Notes under the pieces: generated by a model
What the model saw: the letters and a program-made list of their open reading frames with translations, nothing else
What the model was told of the DNA's origin: nothing
The model's database searches: none
DNA from: Clitopilus passeckerianus
Lineage: Eukaryota > Basidiomycota > Agaricomycetes > Agaricales > Entolomataceae
Direction: 5' to 3'
Length of the DNA stretch: 64,000 bases
Assembly (NCBI GenBank): GCA_944990035.1
Contig: CALYLX010000146.1
Coordinates: 1 to 64,000 of the forward strand
Made by a program: the position numbers and the translations under genes
Shown: positions 36,780-47,300 of the stretch, in pieces
Layout of the letters: every line of letters starts with the position of its first letter
Numbering within the stretch: position 1 is the first letter of the stretch

Positions 36780-37388
36780 TCAGAAAGCTGCTTTGGGATT
36801 ATCTGGAGGAGCTTCGTCGTCCATATAGAGCTCGGCCTCGAACGCTAAACTCTTCCTGGATCCACTGCCACAAGGAGAGGCGCAGAGAGGTGCATGGACG
36901 GAAAGTATCTTGACAGAGACCCTGGCAGTTCCACACAAGCCCACATGAGTTCTGAAAAAGTAATATGGTCAGAATCCTCGGGCGAGAGACTTCTGGCTGC
37001 CCGCGTGTCCCATGTATGCCGGCACGACCCATCTCAACAAAGGGTTTTGGGAACTCGTGTTGATATCGAGCGCATGCTCGTACGCCGTACATCGCAGCGA
37101 TACTTTTGTTGTGTCGTCACTTCATCACATCCAATTTGAAAATGGAAGGAGATACGAAGAAGCGAAGATCGTTGGGGACACCTCAATACACCGCAGCATG
37201 TTGTTCGACGTTTGGTCAGCGTATGTAGAACGGCTGTAAAGAGCTCGGCCCGTTTGTTTTCATCTGAATGAGGGTCAATGCCTGTTATCGGGAACGTTCT
37301 TGTGAATTATGCTGTGATCATAGAATGAGAACTCACTCGGATCTTGACCGTTGGACGAGGCTGTGGAGGCCGCACGTCGTTGAACCAT
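36780..37388 (-). CDS. Small hypothetical protein, multi-exon
   Basis: No family is recognised. The model starts at 37388 (MVQRRAASTASSNGQDP). Intron 37264-37336 joins it to NENKRAELFTAVLHTLTKRR, and intron 37103-37181 joins that to SIAAMYGVRACARYQHEF. The terminal exon reads RKSLAFEAELYMDDEAPP and ends DNPKAAF at 36780. The middle needs two more introns with weak donors (GTCGTG and GTCTCT), one of which has a strong acceptor (TTACTTTTTCAG). Joined, this gives about 107 residues with an acidic C-terminus. The first two introns are consensus and keep frame, which favours a real gene; the middle exons are uncertain. Confidence 0.4.
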
Positions 37389-38056
37389 GTGGGCGTGTAA
37401 CAAGAGATAAGACGGAGTTGAATCATTGAAGTCGGAAACCGAAGATCAGTGCAAACAGTCGCCGGCGGCAGATCGAGCTTTTAGGTCTCAACACTTTACC
37501 TTAACGCTGCCTGAGGGGAGGTAGATAAGGGTAACCGCACTGCAGATGGTCCTTCAACTTTGTTATCTTCCTCGTAAACGCCAAGAACGTATCCTTATGG
37601 GCCATTCATCATATTCGAATTCGGTCCCGAAAGATGTTGGATTGTTGAAGAGCGCGTGACGAGACAGAGCAACAACATCAAGCAAGCTGAGTCCAACTCC
37701 AAAGAATCATATCTATTGCGGAACAAAGGACAAGTACAGGCCTCATCCAAGCTATCTTGAGTTCGTTCCATTATGAATCGAATGTACTGTGGTGTTACTT
37801 GAGCAAGAGAGGAGACCAGTGGCTGTGTACAGCATGTTAACCATCTTGTTTGTCGATGGGGGCAAAAGCAAAGCGAGTACGTCATGACCACCCTGCTTTC
37901 CAGCCATCAAGTTTGTATAGTGATCACGGTATTAAACCGAGGACAAAGTGACGTTGTTGATTTTACGCCTTTCAACACTATCTGCTGAAAAACCGCGATT
38001 TACGATGTCATTAGGAGAAGGTCAGTGGCTTAACTTTTGGATCAGATGGGACAGAA
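37389..38056. other. Divergent intergenic region
   Basis: This spacer lies between the outward-reading starts of two small hypothetical genes. A 98-codon minus frame (37595-37891) is open but has no recognisable feature or splice continuation and is not called. An alternative start for the right-hand gene lies at 38005. Confidence 0.35.
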
Positions 38057-38587
38057 ATGAACGAAGTACTGCTAGCGGACGCAAAATATCCCAGTGCTAA
38101 TGAAAGCTCGGACATAGGACCAGAGCCGACCAGAGAAAATCCCGCTGGTGTGAGTGACGTTTAATGCTCTCTCCAAAGGCTTTGCCGTTAATCGCATCGA
38201 TTTTGTAGGTTTACCCTAAATCCGACCCAAATGCAAGACCAAGTGAATATTCACCTCACCCCTTCTACAATGTAATCAGTGTTGCTCAATGATTATATAG
38301 GTCCCTCACGCACTCCTGGAAGTGCAGAACAATTTGCCGGAAACCCCTTCGTCCTTCGTGCCGCCCTAAGGGACGTCGATCATGCATTCGGGAAGGTCAT
38401 AGCTATACTTGAGAGTGAGGAGAGCACACAGGTATCGGATAATGGTAACACCTTGTTGGAACGATTTATAACATGGAGAGATGAGCTGGATGCGCTTCGT
38501 GGCGGTTCCGCAGAACATTCTCGGGAGCGTGGTTCTCGCTCCCGCTCACGAGGTCCCACCCAGGAAGGTGGGATATTTGTAGATTAG
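38057..38587 (+). CDS. Small hypothetical protein with Arg/Ser tail
   Basis: No family is recognised. MNEVLLADAKYPSANESSDI begins at 38057. An intron from the GTGAGT just after GGT (about 38152) to the acceptor TTTTGTAG (ending about 38209) joins to VYPKSDPNARPSEYSPHPFY. The reading then shifts by one base near 38277 into VLLNDYIGPSRTPGSAEQFA, followed by a helical stretch (LRAALRDVDHAFGKVIAILE) and an Arg/Ser-rich end (SRERGSRSRSRGP) closing with GGIFVD. The composition and helix look like a real expressed protein. The one-base shift resembles the errors seen in conserved genes of this window. An ATG at 38005 (MSLGE) would require a 25-base intron and is not preferred. Confidence 0.5.
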
Positions 38588-38807
38588 TTTTATTTTGGAG
38601 TTGCACCTCTTTATTCGGTACCGTCCATGGGGGCGTGTACAATAAATCAAAGTGCCTACCAATCCATATAAGCGAACATTACTTGAATTCATAGCGAAAC
38701 CACATAGTATGAACAAGATATTCAATTAACCACTTGACACCCGAGCGAAGGGACGACTGGAAAGCATAAAAACAAAAAGCTGCATGCACGAGAACCCCTG
38801 AAGATAC

Positions 38808-39865
38808 TCATCGATACATCGACGTATTCTTCGTGCAATATATCCCAAATCGTTGCCGCAACGGTTTGAATAATTGAGTAGGAAGAGGTCGAGTATTCTC
38901 CTGACCCATCTCGGAACTATCTGTGCACCGAATTGACCGCGGCCGTGGTGGTTCGTCATCCATGTACACCATTGATGCTCTGGGCTGAGACCGGGTCCGA
39001 GCCATTCGCACCTTAGGTCGCAATCCAGCGAGTGGATTCGAACGCCTCCGTAGTGACCAAGCATCCGGCGCTAAAGAGGATTTTTGAGTCCGTATTTCTG
39101 GAAGCAATGGAAGAATGAAATCACTTACGAGGCATGGCCCGGGAACGCATTTCTCGCTGCCGTTCAGATGTAACACTGTGGGCCCTTTCCCGGCGGTAGT
39201 CCCCAGATACCAATGTGTTAGGGAGTAGAGACATTCCCCGCATGGAAATACAGGTGTCAGAGTCGCCACCAGCCCTGATGACCGTTATGCTCTGTGCATG
39301 TAAAGGCGCCAGCAGATCAAGAGCGCGCCCTGGAGGTGAAGCTAGTAAACTAATCCTTTAATTATACGATCATGAACTAAAGGCTTACCTCTACAGGCTG
39401 GTTCAATATCATCAAAACGGTCATAAATCATATGTAAGAGGTCTATATACGCCGCCTTGAAAGCGGTTGATGCTGCTTTGCCCGCACAAAGAAAGTACGG
39501 AGATATTTTAGCATCAGCTAGTGTCCGTCTAGCAATCTGATAGATACAAGGAATCCTTTACAATTAGGCCTTACTAGAGAAAGAGAAGCAGATATACCTC
39601 GATAAGAGCGATGACCTGCAGATATTCAAACCCGAACATCAGCGGGAGAACACGTTTCAAACACGAAGTCGCTTACTTTCTTACTGTGTCTCTGAAAATC
39701 GGCGGGCGATAAATCATAGACGGTTAGAAGTGTTTCGGCAGCATCTACAAAACGATGGAGAGAATCGAGCTGAGAAGCCAGCTTCGCTGCGCACTCGGAC
39801 ACCTGTAAATCTACTACGGTGCCAGTGCTAGTGGCAGCAACCTGGGGTGCGATGGCGGTTGGCAT
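38808..39865 (-). CDS. Hypothetical helical protein, five or six exons
   Basis: No family is recognised. The start MPTAIAPQVAATSTGTVVDL is at 39865. The following exons join in frame with consensus introns: SLHRFVDAAETLLTVYDLSP, VIALIE, IARRTLADAKISPYFLCAGK, AASTAFKAAYIDLLHMIYDR, then ASPPGRALDLLAPLHAQSIT and SERQREMRSRAMP. Two frames remain for the last exon. A normal 57-base intron leads to RMLGHYGG. The other frame gives a basic, Pro-rich tail (SLRRRSNPLAGLRPKVRMAR, MVYMDDEPPRPRS) that looks more protein-like and ends at 38808; a one-base error could reconcile them. A Met 28 codons upstream (39949) would add a hydrophobic segment. Function unknown. Confidence 0.5.
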
Positions 39866-40355
39866 CAGAAATGCAAAAATGAAAAGCGGTAAGGGGATTC
39901 GCGGCTTATATGGTGTGATCGGAGAATCGAGCCTTTGCAACAATAGCACAGCATGTCAAGAGGGCGGGTTGAGGGAAAATACTGGAAAGAATCCTTTTGC
40001 GGTATATGCCGGGTTGTTGTTCTGAGTGCATCACACATGCCACGAGCCTCATGGCTACATAGCCTACATTTCAGACCTCATTATTAACCGCAGTCTATTC
40101 TTATTGACTCATTTTGAGTATTCTAACGGCTGTACACTCGTTAGTAACGCCGATCGCACCTGGCTGATAGCGGGAGGGACTGGCTGTATCTGAGTCTAAA
40201 AATGGGAAGGGCTAGCTGATGTGGGAAGGATCAAACGCCAAACATGGGCCCACAAGCAATAATAACGCGCTCGCGTGACAACTGTGACAACGAGACCATC
40301 CAAGCAATTGACTGGCGGCAGGATAGCTGTTCGAAGGCACCTTCAATCATTGGCT
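39866..40355. other. Divergent promoter region before MCM10
   Basis: This 490-base spacer separates a minus-strand hypothetical gene from MCM10. At 40265-40276 there is an inverted pair of ACGCG cores (ACGCG at 40265-40269 and CGCGT at 40272-40276), about 80 bases before the MCM10 ATG, resembling the MBF/MCB cell-cycle element used by fungal replication genes. Function is inferred. Confidence 0.35.
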
Positions 40356-42637
40356 ATGAATTCATCGACAAGCAGAGCTGACCAGGATAAACAAAGGAAG
40401 GAGGAAATACTTCGACAAATCTCGTCATTGCAAGCCCAGCTTCACGACTTACCACTAGACCAAACCAACCATGCTGCTTTCACCCTACCATGCCTCACTT
40501 CTCCAAAGCGCAAGGCACCGGATTCAAATGTCCTCGTACCGGCCACTCCTCCTTCTAGTAAGATATACCTACCAGGTATTCCCTGACCAGTGCTGAAGTT
40601 TTACGAAGAAAGGCGAAGGGTGGAGAGTACGACTCAATCAAAACCAGCGACTAAACTTGGCAGTACCCAAATCACCAAGCCCAGTCAGAGAGAACGTGTC
40701 AAATCAGCCAAAACCGTGTCGGCGACCCAGCCCTCTGTGCCTGCCCCCTCAAGCTTTCTATCTAGCCTCGCCAAGTTCAATAATGGGGAGGATGCCACTG
40801 CAAATCCGACGGAACAGCTCATTCGCTCCGCCGGATTCTCGGAAACACCTGCTTCAATATCTGCAAATCAATATACTTCCTCCGTCGGCAATAATAGGGA
40901 TGATAGGCTTGCGCTGATAGAAGACCTAGAACCTGGACCTGTTGAGCATAGCCCACCTTCGGATGATCCCACTTTCCAGAAACTGGAGCCTAACTCAGGC
41001 ATCCGACTCTCGTGAGCGACTTTTTGATGCATATGCCACCCCCGATCCTAATACAGAGTTGATAGGTCTCGAACAATTCCACATGATGACTTGCAACTGC
41101 ATCTTACGGGACGTTATTATCTCTCACCATCTCGATTATACTCGGTCGTTCAGCTGCTACCCAACAAACAAGGATACGATGTCCCCGTAGTTGGCGATTG
41201 GATCACCATAGCCGTTGTTGCCGAGCGTGGTCCCATGAAATATAGTAGAGCGCCTGTTGCGGTAATCTCAGGGAACGCAGAGGAGGCCACCGGCGAAAAG
41301 AAGTCGTATGCGGAAAAGAAGAAAGAAGAACAGAAACCCACTGGAAAGAAATATGTCAACTTCAAGCTGATCGATTTTGGTGCCCGTGCTAGGTCGTCGT
41401 CGTCAGCTACTGGCGGGAAGGCTGTAATCAGGGGCGATGCTTTCTTATCCTTGCTGCTCTTCGAGGCGGACGGCTTTGACTTGATTTCTGATGAAGGTGA
41501 TACCAAACCGAAGAAGCGATATAGAGGTGGCAGCAAGGGTGCCTTCGAGACCATGTCAAAGCTTAAGGAGGGCGACGTCGTGGCTTTGCTCAATCCTCGT
41601 ATTCTGAAGCCTTTCCAGGTAAGCGTCGATTCACATTTTCAGGATATGCTACTAATATTCTCCATTTTAGCGTTCAAATGATACACCTCACCCTACGAGC
41701 AATATTCTTGCCCTTACACCCGAGTCTGCTGCCTCTATCATGACAATTGGGCGATCTCAGGACCTGGGAATGTGCTCTGCAGTCAAGAAGAATGGAGAGA
41801 CATGTGGAAGTTGGTACGACAAGAGAATCAGTACAGTTTGCGAGTGGCACATCCAAAGTGCTGTGGAAAGAAGTCGAGCTGGTCGTGCAGAATTCTCCTC
41901 AGCGTGGGTTCGCTTTCATTATTGGTGCTCCTATACTTATCATTGCTCTTTAGGACAACCGGCCTATCCAACACTGCCGTCGCGAAACGCAAGCCCAATT
42001 ACGACCCAATGAAACAATGGGGGCTGCAGCCTAATGAAGATTCTGGTAGCTCTGGGTCTACATACATCGTGTCTGGGCACATCGTCAGCGGATCCAAATA
42101 CGACTCACGGACGCTATACGCTACCGAGAACATTGGACGAGAAGGACAAGCCAAGGCGCAGCGGAAAGTGGCTCAGAGGGAGGCTGAGAAAACTCTGGCA
42201 AGCTTGCTGAGTAGAGACAAACAGGGCATGGCAGCTGTGATGAAGGCTCGAGAGGCTAAACAGGTGACGAAGGATGGAGCAAATGCTCAAGAAAGTGGCC
42301 AGTTAGCGCCCACAGCGACGTCGAAACGCGGATACTCTGTTCAATTGATCAAGCAGCTGGGATTCGACCCATCCACAAGACCTGGCCAGCGTAAATTAGC
42401 GTCAGACGATGCACAGAAGAAGGTCAGCCCAAGTTCCTTTCATACAGATCCATTGCGGATTCTAAACAGCCTTGATTCCAGCTTGACGGTCTTGCTGCTA
42501 TCCAAGCAAACCGAAAAAAGATATCTCTTGCACCCAAACCTGGACCAAAGATACGCTCTGGCGTTACGTTTCCCTCAGCCTCGTCGACATCTGCAGACAC
42601 CGAGGAGCCAAAAATGATAGATTTAGATTCAGATTAG
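40356..42637 (+). CDS. mcm10: DNA replication factor MCM10
   Basis: MCM10 activates the CMG helicase at origins and binds single-stranded DNA and Pol alpha. The start MNSSTSRADQDKQRKEEILR opens an N-terminal coiled coil. A disordered region follows, then the OB-fold: SGIRLS joined by an intron to SRTIPHDDLQLHLTGRYYLS, then QGYDVPVVGDWITIAVVAER, FKLIDFGAR, LKEGDVVALLNPRILKPF. The MCM10 zinc finger is GMCSAVKKNGETCGSW with VCEWHIQ: two Cys, Cys and His. Downstream are NYDPMKQWGLQ and SKYDSRTLYA, then basic helices and LAPKPGPKIRSG, ending MIDLDSD at 42635-42637. Frame changes near 41010, 41900 and 42425 are all explained by normal introns. The first intron, near 40560, is ambiguous (33 or about 88 bases). 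Confidence 0.92.
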
Positions 42638-42996
42638 CTGACCCAATCGAATATTCTCGCATACTCTCCCCTCATTTGCCCGACTTCATCCATACATACC
42701 AACATTGACGCAATCTTACCGCGTACTTTTTGCATCTACCTTCGACTTTTATCGCCGACTGGAGTCCGCCTTTCACAAATCGTGTATAGATATCAGTACG
42801 ACGGTGCATTACAACATATTTTCATAATGATACATCCAAGAGCGACAGCTTCTAAGTAGTCTCGGCTGCGTACGATAATATGCCCAGGCATTCTGGCACA
42901 CGTGGTACATATTACGGCTGGAAAATTTTGTAGTATTCCCGGCGTAGGTGAAAGTTGGGTAAAAGCTCCAGCAAGGTTCAATTTTAGGCTTTGGGT
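42638..42996. other. Convergent intergenic region between MCM10 and ASF1
   Basis: The 3' ends of the two genes meet here. No gene or repeat is recognised. Confidence 0.4.
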
Positions 42997-43734
42997 TTAT
43001 GAGGGGGCAGCAACAGGCGTTGAATCTGTGACCATTTCCTCAGAATCGTCGAGATCATTCGCTGATGGGACTGCAGCTGAGTTGGCAGCTCCTGCAGACG
43101 CGATTCCTTGGTCGGGAGCGACAACGTCCCTAAAGGTTTGTTAACACAATATCAATGAAGGTAGGATGCGTACACACCACTTGATCTGGAACCTGGTCAC
43201 TCGTGGTTTCGCATTGATCTCCCTCACAAGCTTGTCAAATGCAATTCTAGCTGGAGGGTTCTCCTTCATTTCTTCATTGTCGTACTCTGTGTTCTGGTAG
43301 TACCCAACTCGGACGAACTCCTGTTCTTTGTATGAGCCTGTTAAAATCAGGGCTGCGACACCTAAAACATCTTCTGGAGGTATCTTATCTGGGTTCGGGG
43401 CTTCTCCTTCAAACTCGAACGAATTGACGCCTACGGGAACAGGTCCAACTAGGCAATCGTCCAGCTCTTGGTCAAGGTCCTCTTGGTCCGGCGAAGAGAC
43501 GTAGATCAATTTCCATTCAAGGTCTATCGGGTGTGTTTAAGTAGCGTCCTCATATCGCCTAGAATGGTCTGACCTTCTTTGAGAGGTGCAATGCACTCGA
43601 ATGTGACGCGAAACTGGTAGGTATCAAGGTATCTTGCAGGATTATTCAAAAACTCGACATTCTATGCGGTGTATGAGGGAGAGAAATCAGTCAGGCTGGT
43701 CATTTAAGCGTACCCTTATTGTTACCAAAGACAT
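42997..43734 (-). CDS. asf1: Histone H3-H4 chaperone ASF1
   Basis: ASF1 hands H3-H4 dimers to CAF-1 and HIR during replication-coupled and independent nucleosome assembly. The start MSLVTIR (43734) is followed after an intron by NVEFLNNPARYLDTYQFRVT, then APLKEDLEWKLIYVSSPDQE, LDDCLVGPVPVGVNSFEFEG, DVLGVAALILTGSYKEQEFV, RVGYYQNTEYDNEEMKENPP, FDKLVREINAKPRVTRFQIK. This covers the full Ig-like core of about 155 residues, very conserved. A short acidic tail follows (ANDLDDSEEMVTDSTPVAAP), much shorter than the polyacidic yeast tail. Four exons. An ACGCGT element lies 89 bases upstream. MCM10, a replication factor, converges with it. Confidence 0.95.
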
Positions 43735-44373
43735 GTCTAGAAAGAAAGTACACTGGTATAAAGGACCGTGGCGTAGTCGTGTACAAGTAGTGAAAGGGCT
43801 GGACGATGGCCTGCGCGCCTGGACGCGTTCGTGCTGCGTGACATGTCACATATCACCTGAGTTGAGTCACACACAACAGCCTAATTTTCCTCCAGGTCGT
43901 TGTAAGATTTCAAAGGTAAATCGTGGATTTCTACCCAGGAATGCTGGTATTGTATTTCGTTTACAGCAAGTAGATTAGTACCAATGTACGATGACTCAAC
44001 AGACGAAGTGTCGTGACATTTACCACGTGCTCTTTACCGTATCAGGCAATTGATTGATATTGTACGACAGCTTGAGGCCAGACTTGGATCAGATACTGTA
44101 CCATTCTGAGGACCGACAGCAACGAAGAGCAGCCCTTTGTCTTTTCGGGCTCTTTTCTCGAGGCGCTTCAGGCCCCAACGGCTTTCTTACCTTTCGACTT
44201 CACCTGACACGACCGACTTACGAAGAATAGCAGTGGCCGGCTGGACACTGGTTGCTCCTTGTTCTTTATCCGTTTATTGAAGATTATCGACGTTTCGATT
44301 ACTTATTCGGCGCTTTCAACGACCCATTCACGACCAAGATACGCTAATACACGTTCCTTTGCGATAGTGGCAA
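43735..44373. other. Divergent promoter region between ASF1 and the RasGEF gene
   Basis: This 639-base spacer sits between outward-reading starts. It holds an ACGCGT element (43823-43828) near ASF1. The GEF side is pyrimidine-rich before its ATG. No other gene was found. Confidence 0.45.
43823..43828. promoter_or_regulatory. ACGCGT (MCB/MBF-type) element upstream of ASF1
   Basis: The palindrome ACGCGT lies 89 bases before the ASF1 start. MBF binds this motif at G1/S genes in ascomycetes, and ASF1 is an S-phase gene. The motif also occurs elsewhere in the window by chance, so function is only inferred. Confidence 0.3.
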
Positions 44374-47300
44374 ATGGCCCTTGAAAAACCTACAATGCCA
44401 GCAAAAGACGAAGACGTCGTCGAGAGCCCTGCACCACAAGAATCCCGACCTTCACTCGAAGCACTTGATAGCGAATCTTCTATGGATCCACCGCCCAGCG
44501 TACAGTTTCATGAGCCTGACACGCCATCCTTGAGCCGACGTACCACGGAAGCATCCCCAAGTTCTACTCAACTTCCACTTCCTGCTTCCATTGGGCCCAA
44601 GCCCAAAGGCCTCGTTAAGTTGCTGGCAATTATTCCTGATGCTTCAGACACAAGTGGTGACTTGCCGAAGGAGGTAATAGAGTCGGAATTCTCTGTTGCA
44701 CGTAAGCTCCCGCTCGTCATGACCACATTGACCCTGTTTACCAAACTCCTGCACAGTTGACAAAACATTTGTGGATACTTCCTCTGGGCCTGCCGCGCGC
44801 GAGTTGAAAAGGCGATGGGATCTCCAGCTCGGACTGGCCAGGACTGTCCGTTCACCGTACGCTATCACAGCCTTCGTGAATCAGCACGGAAAGCAGATGT
44901 TCCGAGTGGGGTACGCGGTTAACTCTTTGTCAACTCGTTTTATGACTGACTCCTTGGCAGCCGGCGTGATCTCTCTGCTCCAGCTGCTAATGCTGCTCAA
45001 ATTGAAGATCGAATGACACATACCTCTATGGGTGCGGACATAACGACCTCTCCCCGCAACAGTCGGCGGTCAAGAATGAGCATGAACGCCATCCCTTCCA
45101 TGTTCGCTAAGAACCCTACTGCTGCCAGCAGCTCCAAAGCGCTTAATAATGCTCAGGGACCAGTTCTAAGAAAGCTCAGGAAAACACGGTCGATCCCAGA
45201 TTTGGTTGGGCAAGGGTCCTTCGTGGAACCGACTGTTGGTCGTGCACATTCCAAGAGTGTAACAGGAGCAGACGTTGCCCCCTTTTGTACGATTATACGA
45301 CACGACTATCCCCCCTTCGACATCTTTGCTGATGCCATGGGTTGGCTTGTACCGCCATTAACTCCTGGCTCGAGTTACTCGACTCCAAGTCAAATTTCTT
45401 CTGATCAATCCAACGACTATTTACGAAGCCAGCTCAGGATAGCCCACCCGTTCGGGCATGGTATTTCTTATGATTCTCCTTTACAACGATATGCTGCCAT
45501 ATCGTCGCCTTCGCCCCCGTTAGCAGCACCCATGCCACGACACTTACGCGAAATGCAGTCGTTCGAGTCAGGGCTGACTGCGCGTCAAGACGACTCACCT
45601 ATTCATTCGACGAAAATTACACCTACCGTTTCTCAGTACAACCTAGATGAGGTAGACGTTGGTCGCCCGTTGTCTGCCATGCGTCTTCATTCTCCTGGCG
45701 AATCGATGCCAGATCCTGATGGTACTCCTACTACGCCCTCGCCTGCACCCATTCCCGAAGTCACATTGGCCCATCCTCCGGAGACGCACTCCATATCTCG
45801 CTATTCCACAGACGTATTCGATGTGCTGCAAACATACCGTGGACTGCCGCAGATTGATAAATTCTCATTGGAAAAGGGTGACACAACTTTCAAGATGTCA
45901 CTTTCGGCTGACGAGAGCGCTGCCCCTCGAGATGATCCACGCTTTGTTATCTGGGGCGAGTCTTCTGCCGACCGCGATGGCGATGACCATTCAGCTTCTC
46001 ATGAAAGTCTGACTGATTCATCAAACCATTCCAATTCTGTCTCCAGGAGACGGATGAGTCGGGCTAAACCTCAGGAGACAACAGTCACCGAAGGTCCACA
46101 GCGAATCCTTCTCGCTGCTACCATTGAGCGCTGGATAGCTCAGCTCACAAGCGATTTGAGCTATGAGGAGCTTCTGGACTTCTTCTTGACCTACCGAACA
46201 TACGTTTCAGCGGTTGACTTGTGTCACTTGCTGATATGTCGCTTCCAATGGTCTCTTCTGCAACCCACTTCGTTGCACGACGAGAAGGTTCGAAGAATAG
46301 TGCGCGTTAGGACGTTTGTAGCCATCAGGTTCTGGATCTTGACCTTTTTCGCTGCGGATTTCATACCCAACCGTGACCTCCGGCTACTGTTCGGCGATTG
46401 GTTGAATACCCTCATCCGAGATCCAATCCTCAAGAAGCATTCTGATGGCGTTGTGAGTTTTTGATCGCTATAACCTGTTTTGATTCGTGGCTCATTAGCT
46501 TTTAGGGCATCGTGAGGAAGTTGATGAAGGTTGCAAAAGATTGCAAGGAACAACATATCAAAATTCCTTCGAAATCTAGAGACAGGTCGTCTTCTACTAC
46601 GTCCAAGGGTTCGGGCATTACAAAACCACATATTTTGGGCGAGAAGTTTGCCGCGGCTACTCAGAAAACCGTCAGAGACGATGAGGAGTCAGATGTTGAC
46701 CTTGACTTCCTTCCCGAAGAAGGCAAGACAGCGGATGACTCCCAAAATATTCTGACGGAGGCCCCCAATTCCGGTTTCACTCCAACACGACCAACTTCGC
46801 TTCCAGCGTCATCGCAGTCTATCCTCCAACACACGGATCTTGGCCCAACGATGCAGGAGGCCGATACCCCATATGTGCAAGTATCTTCCCTGGCCATACC
46901 CCTGCCAATGCAACACAATGCAATTTCTCGCGTATTTGTCAAAACCATTGGGCGTCTTGGTAGATGGAAAAGGGTGTTGAACTCTCGAGCAACCGTCAAA
47001 CCGGGGTCATCAAACATACCTGCCATCGAAGTCGAGGCAACTGAAACCAAAGGGCTTCTTACAGTTGATCCTCAGAGTACCAAAGCCAAGCCCCCACTGA
47101 GGGCTCCTCGCGCTCGCACTTCTATCGTCTATCCTACGCCCCAAGCGCCATCCTCAGAGCCTACTCCTACCCCCAACGGTGCCGTAGAAACTCTGGACAA
47201 GCCTTCAATGGATGTATCTCAGCTGTCCAGTACAGTTGTAAACACTGATACATCCTCGACCCTCGATTCTTCATCTATCATGGATGATGATATAGATGAC

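Noticed and set aside
40560..40592. A 33-base GT-AG intron in MCM10 as evidence of ultrashort introns
   Set aside because: The donor can also pair with an acceptor about 88 bases away that keeps the same frame. Other candidate 25-36-base introns here had normal-length alternatives or are better explained by frame errors.
41008..41980. Apparent frame breaks in the MCM10 OB-fold and zinc-finger region
   Set aside because: Both resolve with consensus introns of normal size that restore SSRTIPHDDLQ and SSATTGLSNT, so no error is needed.
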